Shown: piece after piece, positions 1-8,310 of the stretch
Numbering within the stretch: position 1 is the first letter of the stretch
Layout: the number at the start of each line of letters is the position of its first letter
NCBI GenBank assembly: GCA_017991835.1
Contig: JAGOPY010000007.1
Span: 113,537 to 156,181, forward strand
Length of the DNA stretch: 42,645 nt
Reading direction: 5' to 3'
Source of the DNA: Bacteroidales bacterium
GTDB taxonomy: Bacteria > Bacteroidota > Bacteroidia > Bacteroidales > JAGOPY01
Notes under the pieces: generated by a model
Database searches by the model: none
Seen by the model: the letters and a program-made list of their open reading frames with translations, nothing else
What the model was told of the DNA's origin: nothing
Position numbers and translations under genes: made by a program

Positions 1-407
1 AGCACCCGAACATCTGTTAACCACACAACCCCGGTGCGTAGCACCCGAACATCTGTTAACCACACGACCCCGGTGCGTAGCACCCGAACATCTGTTAACC
101 ACACAACCCCGGTGCGTAGCACCCGAAAATCTGTTAACCACACAACCCCGGTGCGTAGTACCCGAAAATCTGTTAACCACACGACCCCGGTGCGTAGCAC
201 CCGAAAATCTGTTAACCACACAACCCCGGTGCGTAGCACCCGAACATCTGATAACCACACGACCCCGGTGCGTAGCACCCGAACATCTGTTAACCACACA
301 ACCCCGGTGCGTAGTACCCGAAAATCTGTTAACCACACAACCCCGGTGCGTAGTACCCGAAAATCTGTTAACCACACAACCCCGGTGCGTAGTACCCGAA
401 AATCTGT
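1..407. repeat. 39-bp tandem repeat array with GGTGC-GTA-GCACC hairpins
   Basis: Nine complete 39-bp units run from 34 to 384. A partial unit lies on each side, and the window starts inside one. Every unit carries GGTGCGTAGCACC or the variant GGTGCGTAGTACC, a 5-bp inverted repeat around a GTA loop, followed by a conserved tail CGAAMATCTGTTAACCACAC. Units differ at a few positions only (A/C in the tail, C/T in the stem). The unit length is a multiple of three, so the strand reads open for over 120 codons as a VRSTRxSVNHTTP repeat. I regard that frame as an artefact of periodicity. The same GGTGC/GCACC stem recurs around the adjacent transposase, which suggests the array belongs to that element. 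Confidence 0.95.
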
Positions 408-434
408 AGGCAAATAAACGCAATAATAATCAAA

Positions 435-447
435 GGTGCAGCGCACC
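435..447 (+). repeat. REP-like palindrome, left of transposase
   Basis: GGTGCAGCGCACC has 5-bp arms and an AGC centre. It is the exact reverse complement of the three palindromes to the right of the transposase, so the gene is flanked by inverted copies. It ends 15 bp before the transposase ATG. Confidence 0.8.
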
Positions 448-462
448 GAAATACAATCAATT

Positions 463-942
463 ATGGCAAATACATATACACAATGTCACATTCACCTGGT
501 GTTTGCAGTTAAATACAGGCAAGCATTAATTAAACTGGAATGGAAAGATATGCTGGAAATGTATATCACCGGCATCATCCGGAACCACGGGCATAAACTC
601 CTGGCAATCGGCTCAATGCCGGATCATATTCACATTTTTATCGGGTACAATGTCAATCACCTTATCCCAGATCTGGTGGAAGAAATCAAAACCTCGACAA
701 ATGCCTGGATTAACCGGAAAAAACTTTCAAGGAATAAATTTGCCTGGCAAAGAGGTTATGGCGCGTTTACCCATTCTCACTCAAATATCTCCATTGTGGC
801 AAATTATATCGAGAACCAACCTGCACATCACCGGAAAAAGACATTCAGAACGGAATATCTTGAAATTCTTGCTAAAAATGAGATCAAGTATAATTCCGAA
901 TATTTATTTGATTTTTTTGATGACCTGGAATTATGGGAATGA
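463..942 (+). CDS. IS200/IS605-type Y1 (HUH) transposase, RAYT-like
   Basis: A 159-residue single-strand DNA transposase of the IS200/TnpA (Y1) family. These enzymes nick and rejoin at hairpin-marked ends using a tyrosine nucleophile. The metal-binding HUH motif is H55-I56-H57 in MPDHIHIFIG, and the expected catalytic tyrosine is Y115 in NYIENQ. Both are intact and the length is normal for the family. I start at the ATG at 463 (MANTYTQ, the usual family N-terminus); a GTG 27 bp upstream lies inside the left palindrome. No TnpB or other cargo gene follows. Inverted copies of a GGTGC/GCACC palindrome flank the gene, which fits either a minimal IS200 element or a REP-associated transposase (RAYT). 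The two classes share motifs and cannot be separated by eye. Confidence 0.93.
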   Translation: MANTYTQCHIHLVFAVKYRQALIKLEWKDMLEMYITGIIRNHGHKLLAIGSMPDHIHIFIGYNVNHLIPDLVEEIKTSTNAWINRKKLSRNKFAWQRGYGAFTHSHSNISIVANYIENQPAHHRKKTFRTEYLEILAKNEIKYNSEYLFDFFDDLELWE

Positions 943-977
943 ATTCTTCATTTGTAGTTCACGTGTGCTACGGTTAC

Positions 978-990
978 GGTGCGCTGCACC
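978..990 (+). repeat. REP-like palindrome, right copy 1
   Basis: GGTGCGCTGCACC, reverse complement of the copy at 435. First of three regularly spaced copies downstream of the transposase. Confidence 0.8.
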
Positions 991-1029
991 TTTGGGTATG
1001 GCTGCGTTTTCGTTGGTTACATGTCTATC

Positions 1030-1042
1030 GGTGCGCTGCACC
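1030..1042 (+). repeat. REP-like palindrome, right copy 2
   Basis: GGTGCGCTGCACC, identical to the copy at 978 and 52 bp from it. The three right-hand copies share G/T-rich flanks containing GGTTAC or GTTAC shortly before or between palindromes. Confidence 0.8.
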
Positions 1043-1078
1043 TGAAGGTTTTGGCAGGTTCGTTGTTACAGTTAGGAC

Positions 1079-1091
1079 GGTGCGCTGCACC
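1079..1091 (+). repeat. REP-like palindrome, right copy 3
   Basis: GGTGCGCTGCACC, 49 bp after the second copy. Likely right boundary of the element, because the sequence after it turns AT-rich and non-repetitive. Confidence 0.8.
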
Positions 1092-1215
1092 GCGGAAAAA
1101 TTAAATCGTGATTTTTTATGTCGCAATACCAATATTTCATTAAATTTGAGGATGTTATAGCCAGGCAATCAAATCATCGCATATTTAACCAAACTTAATT
1201 GAAAGGAGCCAAAAC

Positions 1216-1781
1216 ATGACAGATTTTAAAGATTTACAGATTAAAAGATACGACAGCGTCGGTGGATGGCTGTTGTTATTATGCCTTGCCCTTACTATCT
1301 TCAGCCCGATTCGTACAGTTTATAATCTGGTAACGACTTATGAGGAAATCAACCAGCTTTTTACCACCTATCCCGGATTGCAAACCGTGTACTACATCGA
1401 CATGGTTGTGAGCATTGTGCTGATGCTGTTCAGTATCAGGGCCGGATATATGCTATGGAATATTAAACCCGGAGCTGTCAAAATTGCCAAGAATTACCTT
1501 CTTCTTTTCCTGGCATATTCGGTTTTCGCGGCTTTTTTACCATTTACTGCCGGACTGCCTTCGGAAGCCAATGACCTGATGATACCCGAAGTGATTAAAG
1601 GAATCCTTCAGGGTGTCTTCTTTTTTTAGTATGGTATTGGTATCTGAGCGTATCCAAAAGGGTTAAAGCCACTTATGTGACTGATATTATTTACACAGAA
1701 AACGAAGTGGTGGAGGAAGCCGGTAGTTCAACGGAAATAGCAGATTATCAGGATAAAGAAGAAGAAGCGGAAAATAAATAG
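1216..1781 (+). pseudogene. DUF2569-like four-helix membrane protein, frameshifted
   Basis: The first 137 codons encode a hydrophobic protein with an amphipathic start (MTDFKDLQIKRYDSVGGWLL) and about four membrane segments, resembling the DUF2569 family, whose function is unknown. The frame hits TAG at 1627-1629 right after a run of seven T (1621-1627). Adding one T, or slipping back one base, restores the frame: it continues as FFLVWYWYLSVSKRVKATY, completes the last membrane helix, adds an acidic tail and stops at TAG 1779-1781, giving about 188 residues. An AAAGGAG precedes the ATG. The cause may be a homopolymer sequencing error, a real mutation, or slippage at T-TTT-TTT. The SPFH gene follows 34 bp downstream on the same strand. 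Confidence 0.8.
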
Positions 1782-1815
1782 GGATGCTTAGAAAAACATT
1801 TAAATATTTAAAAAG

Positions 1816-2781
<966 letters not shown>

Positions 2782-2798
2782 ACACACAAAAGAACCAT

Positions 2799-4718
2799 AT
2801 GATACGCAAAATAAAGATTACTGGTAAAAATGTTTTTTCTGTTTTAACGGTAATGTTGCTTTCGTCCCAGTGTTTCGCCCAGGGGCCGCTGGCGGTAAAT
2901 CCAACCGCTTCGCCAGACCAGGTTTGCACCGGAGAATATTCGCAGCTAGTTGCCTATGCATCCGGCGGATCAGGGACATATACCTATCTATGGTCATCCA
3001 ACCCGCCAGGTTTTTCGAGCGATCTTCCTGATCCGATTGCTACGCCTTATCAGACAACCACTTATTATGTCAGTGTCAATGACGGTTATAATTATGTTTC
3101 CGGATCGGTAACTGTCAGCGTCTTTTCGAATCCTATTCCGGATGCCGGCCCCGATCAGGCCATTTCACATGGGACAAGCACAATATTATATGGAAGCGCT
3201 TCGGGTGGAAGCGGCAATTACAGTTATCAGTGGGAACCGGCGAATAAGCTGGTCAATCCGAATGTTGCAATTCCATCGACTGTGAACCTGACAGAGACAA
3301 CCTTGTTCACCCTTACTGTTACGGATAATTCCGGTGGTTGTTCAGGAGCCGACCAGGTAGTGGTCCAAGTCCTTTCATCCCCATTGAGCGTTGTCATTGT
3401 TGCATCTGAAGATTCGGTATGCGCGCACCAGACCGTAACATTGGAGGCATACGTTTCCGGAGGATCGGGAAATTACAGTTTCAGCTGGACTTCAAACCCG
3501 GAAGGCTTTGAATCAGGCAATCAAAACCTGGTGGTTGAGCCTGAAGTGACGGCATGGTATATTCTGGAGGTATCGGATGGTTATAATCTGGTAACTGACT
3601 CTGTCCTGGTCTTCGTTTATGAAGAGCCTGTCGTTTACAGTTTATCGGGTGGAGGGACCATTTGCGCTTCTGATCAGGGGATTGAGATCTCGTTATCCGG
3701 CTCCGAAATGAATACGGAATATGAATTATTCAGGGATGGGATCCCGACCGGAATAACTTTGACCGGAAGCGGTTTACCCCTGAATTTCGGCCTGCAGAAT
3801 CCTGCAGGAACCTATACAGCCATCGGGACAAACACGATCACGGGATGTATATCAGCTATGGATGGTGACGCCCTGATACGGCATTACCACTATGAGAATC
3901 CTGAATATATCTGTATGGTCAATGTCGATTCTGTTTCCGGTAAAAATGTTGTTATCTGGGAAAAGACGCCTGATGAAGGAATTGCTAGTTACCAGGTTTT
4001 CAGGGAAACGACGACCGGAGATTATGAAGTGATCGGAACGACCAGTCACGATGATCCGGGTATGTTCACTGACAATGATGCCATCCCGCTGCAGCGGTCT
4101 TACAGCTATGCTCTCAGGGCAGTCGATACCTGCGGCAATTTTTCCGGCCAGTGCGAATCGCATACGACGATGCACCTGAACATCAACACGGGCATCAATG
4201 CCTTTAACCTGATCTGGACACCCTATACCGGGTTTTATTATCCATCATACTTCATTTACCGGCGGCAGATGCCGGGCGGTTTCCAGGTGCTCGACTCAGT
4301 TCCCAGAAGTGTAACATCTTATTCCGATCTGAATCCGCCGGAAGGCATGCTTGATTACCTGATCGAGATCCGGAATCCTGATGGATGCGATCCGCTGGCT
4401 GGCAGCAGGGGTTTCGGTTCCGTGTTTTCGAATGTGATCAGCACCAATGTCGGAGTTGAAGACTACTTGAATGCTGGTGAGCGCTTTGATGTTTTTCCCA
4501 ATCCCAGCAAGGGGCAATTCACGGTCCGATCTAAGGAAACGATACAGAGTTTATCTGTCTGTGATCTTACAGGAAATACGTTGATATCATTCTCCAATGA
4601 TGAAATCAAGGCGTCAGGCCAGCTTCTTAATCTCCGGAATAACGGACCCGGAGTTTACCTGCTCCGGGTCACGATAAAAAATAGAATTTACTATTCACAA
4701 GTAGTGATCATCCCGTAA
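2799..4718 (+). CDS. Secreted PKD/Ig-like repeat protein with T9SS sorting domain
   Basis: A 639-residue exported protein. Residues 1-27 are a signal peptide ending CFAQ. Three related PKD/SprB-like segments follow (about 30-280), each with a GGSGxYxYxW core (ASGGSGTYTYLWSS, ASGGSGNYSYQWEP, VSGGSGNYSFSWTS). A fibronectin-III-like region follows at about 370-540. The C-terminal ~75 residues (FDVFPNPSKGQFTV ... GVYLLRVTIKN) form a type A T9SS sorting domain, so the protein should cross the outer membrane by T9SS and be released or anchored at the surface. No catalytic domain is visible, so adhesion or a structural role is plausible but inferred. The flanking genes do not suggest a pathway. Confidence 0.9.
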   Translation: MIRKIKITGKNVFSVLTVMLLSSQCFAQGPLAVNPTASPDQVCTGEYSQLVAYASGGSGTYTYLWSSNPPGFSSDLPDPIATPYQTTTYYVSVNDGYNYVSGSVTVSVFSNPIPDAGPDQAISHGTSTILYGSASGGSGNYSYQWEPANKLVNPNVAIPSTVNLTETTLFTLTVTDNSGGCSGADQVVVQVLSSPLSVVIVASEDSVCAHQTVTLEAYVSGGSGNYSFSWTSNPEGFESGNQNLVVEPEVTAWYILEVSDGYNLVTDSVLVFVYEEPVVYSLSGGGTICASDQGIEISLSGSEMNTEYELFRDGIPTGITLTGSGLPLNFGLQNPAGTYTAIGTNTITGCISAMDGDALIRHYHYENPEYICMVNVDSVSGKNVVIWEKTPDEGIASYQVFRETTTGDYEVIGTTSHDDPGMFTDNDAIPLQRSYSYALRAVDTCGNFSGQCESHTTMHLNINTGINAFNLIWTPYTGFYYPSYFIYRRQMPGGFQVLDSVPRSVTSYSDLNPPEGMLDYLIEIRNPDGCDPLAGSRGFGSVFSNVISTNVGVEDYLNAGERFDVFPNPSKGQFTVRSKETIQSLSVCDLTGNTLISFSNDEIKASGQLLNLRNNGPGVYLLRVTIKNRIYYSQVVIIP

Positions 4719-4745
4719 GGAAAATCATCGATCTTTTGGTTTTCC
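4719..4745. terminator. Weak hairpin between convergent genes
   Basis: GGAAAA at 4719-4724 and TTTTCC at 4740-4745 form a 6-bp inverted repeat in the 34-bp gap between two convergent stop codons. It is AT-rich with a 15-nt loop, so it is only a possible bidirectional terminator. Confidence 0.35.
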
Positions 4746-4752
4746 CGAACAC

Positions 4753-6540
4753 TTATTTTCCAAACGGTGCAGCACCGTTATCTTTCAATAATGCGTCATC
4801 ACCTGCTTTTGCTACTGGTTCGATGTTGTTTATGACCTTCGGCCTGTTTGGATCAGGTAATGTTGAAGGATGAACCCCGACTACCAATTGACCGTTTTCG
4901 TAATAGAGCCCCTCACCATTATTCTGAATATCAGCATCATTATGCAGGCCTCTTGCCAACTTTGATGTATAGCTGCCATCGATAACTTCTTTGGCCAGGG
5001 TTGGATTTTCATAACCAGCCCTTTTGCCAATCGCGATGAAATTTACAGTTACGCTGCTCTTGCCGGCATTATTTTCCACCACTTTAAACCCTGATGACGA
5101 AATCTCTGAAAGATGAACACCATAGGATTCCCCAACAGGCGTAACGGTTATGACCAGGGATTCTTCGGAAGCCAGGGCTGCGGTAAAGGCGGGGTCAAAG
5201 GAGATATTGACCGATCCGTTTGAAAGGGTTGCTTTGCCGGATGTCTGGACGGTTACATCGGTAGAAGTATTGGTATACAGCACTGTGGGAGCCCCTGCAT
5301 TGTTAGCCTGGAGATGGACATCCAGGTTGTTCTTATAGACTGCGCCGTTGTTGAACATGGAATAATGCTGGCCCTCGGCATAAACACCATAGACGTTCCC
5401 ATGAATATCGGCACCGAACAGGTCGCCCCAGGCACCCATGCCGATTCCAATATGTGCACCGCTGCTGCCTTTACCATCGCCGCTGCCAGAGGTGGTAAAA
5501 TAACCTCCATATAAGCTACTGCTGCTGCTCTTATACCCCAGCGACCCCCAGTAGGATCCAAATGCATCACTGCCAAAAGTCCCGCCACATCGGGTATAAT
5601 CGTTATAGTTATATCCTATCGACCCGAATGTAAACAGATCACCCCACATATTATAACCTATAATACTCGCATTGGTTTGACCTATCGTATAGGCGGTCCC
5701 ATCATTTTGTTCAGCACGATGCCTCACCGTCATAATTGCGCATTGGCCATCCCCCGTGGCCGTTTCCTCATAATTATAAAACTCATTTGCTACAGTCGCA
5801 GTATTCCCAATTCTGCTGTAATCATAAATATTGTTCATAACATCTAAGCGGGCATAAGGCGTAGATGTGCCAATTCCTACATTTCCGCCTGCAGGTTGGA
5901 GTATCATTGGATTAGTCCCATCATAAGTACCAATCATGAAAGTAGCAGCGTCTGGTTCGGGATGATGGTTCCAGATAAGATATCCTTTATGACTCATATC
6001 CTGGCCGACATATAAGATTGAATTGTAATCATCATTCCCGATGCTGACATTGGTGCCTAAATTCCAATTGCTGATCATATTTCCAAAAGCTGCGGTATAG
6101 CTTGGATTATTCTCGGCCACATGAAAATTCGCTTCGGGTGTAGTAGTTCTCATACCGACATTACCTGCGGCATTGATATAGATCGCATTTGCCGTGCTGT
6201 TGGGCTCAATGGTTATCACATCAAGCAGATTTGCATGGTCACGGATCTTAAAGCCCCCGTTGTTCGTTGCTTTGAACTTCCAATTCGCCCCGCTGGCATC
6301 ATCAGTCATGGTATACGTAGCGCCACCGGTGCCGCCAAGATTACGAACAGTGATCGTAGGTTCAGTCATGTTCTTTGCAACATAAAGCAGTGATCCCGGT
6401 GAATTGTTCCCAATACCCACATTGCCTGAGTTAGAATTGTAAATACTGGTCCCGTTGTAGAGCCACTGGCCTTTTGTTGTGTTAAGACCAATAAAAACAA
6501 GCATCACGAAGATGCACATCAAGATTTTGGTTGTTTTCAT
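4753..6540 (-). CDS. Secreted protein with GNVGIG tail-fibre-like repeats
   Basis: About 595 residues from the ATG at 6540; an in-frame ATG 24 bp upstream would only extend ahead of an obvious signal peptide (MKTTKILMCIFVMLVFIGL). The motif GNVGIGNNSPGSLLYV recurs as GNVGMRTTTPEANFHV and GNVGIGTSTPYARLDV. These repeats are common in Bacteroidota exported proteins and phage tail-fibre/S74-type proteins, where they precede beta-strand modules. The middle is Gly/Ser/Tyr-rich with many aromatic beta-strand segments. The end (about 490-595) has no T9SS sorting domain and no S74 autocleavage motif that I can see. I cannot assign a function; a surface structural protein is the best guess. Its stop lies 34 bp from that of the convergent upstream gene. 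Confidence 0.85.
   Translation of the reverse strand: MKTTKILMCIFVMLVFIGLNTTKGQWLYNGTSIYNSNSGNVGIGNNSPGSLLYVAKNMTEPTITVRNLGGTGGATYTMTDDASGANWKFKATNNGGFKIRDHANLLDVITIEPNSTANAIYINAAGNVGMRTTTPEANFHVAENNPSYTAAFGNMISNWNLGTNVSIGNDDYNSILYVGQDMSHKGYLIWNHHPEPDAATFMIGTYDGTNPMILQPAGGNVGIGTSTPYARLDVMNNIYDYSRIGNTATVANEFYNYEETATGDGQCAIMTVRHRAEQNDGTAYTIGQTNASIIGYNMWGDLFTFGSIGYNYNDYTRCGGTFGSDAFGSYWGSLGYKSSSSSLYGGYFTTSGSGDGKGSSGAHIGIGMGAWGDLFGADIHGNVYGVYAEGQHYSMFNNGAVYKNNLDVHLQANNAGAPTVLYTNTSTDVTVQTSGKATLSNGSVNISFDPAFTAALASEESLVITVTPVGESYGVHLSEISSSGFKVVENNAGKSSVTVNFIAIGKRAGYENPTLAKEVIDGSYTSKLARGLHNDADIQNNGEGLYYENGQLVVGVHPSTLPDPNRPKVINNIEPVAKAGDDALLKDNGAAPFGK
4763..4779. repeat. Palindrome AACGGTGC-A-GCACCGTT in a gene's 3' end
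   Basis: An 8-bp perfect inverted repeat around one base, overlapping the last codons (NGAAP) of the minus-strand secreted protein. It contains the same GGTGC/GCACC stem as the palindromes around the transposase at 463-942, so it may be a scattered REP-like copy or a terminator embedded in the coding end. A chance origin is possible. Confidence 0.5.
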
Positions 6541-6750
6541 AATCTTTAATTTAATGATAATCAATAATTAGTATTTATAACATGAGAGATTACAGGTTTG
6601 GTCTGCAGATGATCCCCGATCATCTTTTATTAGTGATTTCAGAGAGGAGTAATAGTTGCCGAAAGGTATTACGAATTTTCCTATTTATCAAGGATTTTCC
6701 TTTAAATTTCAATTTTCAAATTTCAATTTTTAATTATTTCATCTCTTTGC

Positions 6751-6758
6751 TACCTTTG
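6751..6758 (+). promoter_or_regulatory. Bacteroidota -7 box TACCTTTG
   Basis: Matches TAnnTTTG exactly, with 15 bp between the box and the GTG start of the glycosyltransferase. Predicts a 5' leader of only about ten bases. Confidence 0.6.
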
Positions 6759-6773
6759 TGAAAAATCATCTGC

Positions 6774-7691
6774 GTGAATGAAATCGAATTTTCGGTCGTA
6801 GTCCCGGTTTTCAACAGCGAAGCGTCGCTGGAGGAACTTTTCCATCGCCTGACGGAGGTTCTGAAGGCGACGGGCAAGCCGTATGAAATGATCTTCGTGG
6901 ATGACGGAAGCGGCGACCGGAGCTGGGAGATGCTGAAAAAGATCAAGGCGGAGAACCCCGATGGATTTACGGCGATACGGCTGGCGAAGAACTTCGGGCA
7001 GCACAGCGCCACATTTTGCGGTTTCAGCTTTGCCAAAGGAAAACATATCATCACCCTCGACGATGACCTGCAATGCCCGCCCGAAGAGATACCCAAGCTG
7101 ATCCGTACGATGGAAGAGACCGATGCCGAGCTGGTTTACGGCATCTACCGGAAGAAGCGGCATTCGGCGGCCAGGAACATCAGCAGCCGGTCGTTCAAGA
7201 GCCTCTCACGGCTGTTCGGAAGCCAGACGGAGGGATCATCGTTCCGGCTGATCTCCGGCAGCATCATACAAAAAATCCTGGGACACCATCAAAATTTCGT
7301 TTTCATCGACGAAATTCTGCACTGGTATACCGATTTCATCGGTTACGCCACCGTGGAGCACCATCCACGGAAATACAAACGGTCGGGGTACAGCCGGGGC
7401 AAGATTTGGCGGTTCTTCGCCGAGGTGATGTACCATTATTCCACTGCCCCGCTGAAGGTGATGGTGTACGGCGGAATGGTATCATCTGTCATCTTTTTTA
7501 TCTTCTCCATCTACTTTATCCTGAGGAAGATCCTGATGAACGTTCCGCTGGGATATACCTCGCTGATCGTTGCCATCCTTTTCTCCACCAGCCTGATCCT
7601 GCTTTCCCTCGGGGTTATCGGGGAATATCTCAGCCGGATATATATGGTTCAGAACAAGAAGCCGCTGTATTCGGTAAAGAAGGTGCTGTAA
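6774..7691 (+). CDS. GT2 family polyprenyl-phosphate-type glycosyltransferase
   Basis: 305 residues. The N-terminal GT-A domain begins EFSVVVPVFNSEASLEELF, with nucleotide-sugar-binding FVDDGSGD (D43, D44) and the metal-binding LDDDLQCP (D96-D98). Two C-terminal membrane helices (about 227-250 and 262-285) end in GVIGEYLSRIYMVQNKKPLY, typical of the DPM1/ArnC/GtrB-like group that loads a sugar onto undecaprenyl phosphate. The start is GTG, because an in-frame TGA at 6759 leaves no upstream ATG and the neighbouring ATG at 6778 is in another frame. The 3' end overlaps the convergent deacetylase gene by 62 bp. A role in envelope glycan assembly is inferred from the family. Confidence 0.92.
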   Translation: MNEIEFSVVVPVFNSEASLEELFHRLTEVLKATGKPYEMIFVDDGSGDRSWEMLKKIKAENPDGFTAIRLAKNFGQHSATFCGFSFAKGKHIITLDDDLQCPPEEIPKLIRTMEETDAELVYGIYRKKRHSAARNISSRSFKSLSRLFGSQTEGSSFRLISGSIIQKILGHHQNFVFIDEILHWYTDFIGYATVEHHPRKYKRSGYSRGKIWRFFAEVMYHYSTAPLKVMVYGGMVSSVIFFIFSIYFILRKILMNVPLGYTSLIVAILFSTSLILLSLGVIGEYLSRIYMVQNKKPLYSVKKVL

Positions 7692-8298
7692 GCGCCTCCG
7701 AAACAAACCCCTCCTCTTTCATCCGTTCCAGCAGCCGTGGCAACGCGTAAAGGACCTTTTCTTTCGCTTTGACGTTATCATGGAATACGATGATCGCACC
7801 GGGACGCATCCCCTGGATAGCCGTTTCCAGGCACTCCTCCTTCGACACGGAGGGATCGTAGTCTTTGGTCAGCACCGACCACATCACCACCTGGTAATCC
7901 TTCGCCAGTATTTTAGCCTGCCGGTAGGTCATCAGGCCGTAAGGGGGCCGGAAAAGGCCGGAATTGATGTATCCGGCCGCTTCGCTTATATCCGCGATAT
8001 AGTCGTTGTAGTTCGTGGTCCACCCTTTCAGGTGATGGTGCGTGTGGTTGCCGACCGCATGGCCTGCCTGCAGAATCCTGGCAAAGATTTCCGGGTACCT
8101 TTTCACATTCTCTCCGACACAGAAGAAAGTGGCTTTCGCATCAAATTGTTTCAAAATACCCAGGATTTCGTCGGTCAGCTCAGGGATAGGGCCATCGTCA
8201 AAAGTCAGGAAAACCGCTTTTTCGGCCGTTTTTACCTGCCAGAGCAAAGCTGATGGGAGCACATAGGTGAAAATGCCGGTCAGTAGCTGGTCTTTCAA
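7630..8298 (-). CDS. Polysaccharide deacetylase (CE4/NodB domain)
   Basis: 222 residues with the canonical CE4 motifs: TFDDGP (D34-D35), the zinc-binding H85-T-H-H-H89, LFRPPYG (R117-Y120), a WSVLTKDYD segment, and IIVFHD near the end. Enzymes of this family remove N- or O-acetyl groups from glycans such as peptidoglycan or chitin-like polymers. The start is TTG at 8298: the in-frame codon 15 bp upstream is the stop of the DUF2723 gene and no ATG intervenes. It lies 12 bp after that gene, so the two are probably cotranscribed. The last ~20 residues are antisense to the glycosyltransferase's final codons and look non-conserved. There is no clear signal peptide, only a hydrophobic N-terminal stretch. 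Confidence 0.92.
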   Translation of the reverse strand: MKDQLLTGIFTYVLPSALLWQVKTAEKAVFLTFDDGPIPELTDEILGILKQFDAKATFFCVGENVKRYPEIFARILQAGHAVGNHTHHHLKGWTTNYNDYIADISEAAGYINSGLFRPPYGLMTYRQAKILAKDYQVVMWSVLTKDYDPSVSKEECLETAIQGMRPGAIIVFHDNVKAKEKVLYALPRLLERMKEEGFVSEALTAPSLPNTAASCSEPYISG

Positions 8299-8310
8299 TG
8301 CGATGCTGTA

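Noticed and set aside
34..417. 127-codon open frame of VRSTRxSVNHTTP repeats
   Set aside because: It follows automatically from a 39-bp stop-free tandem repeat. No start context, signal or domain, and the hairpin structure explains the sequence better.
933..1160. Frames overlapping the right-hand palindromes after the transposase
   Set aside because: Their sequence is G/T-rich palindrome DNA with no family resemblance; the palindromes account for it.
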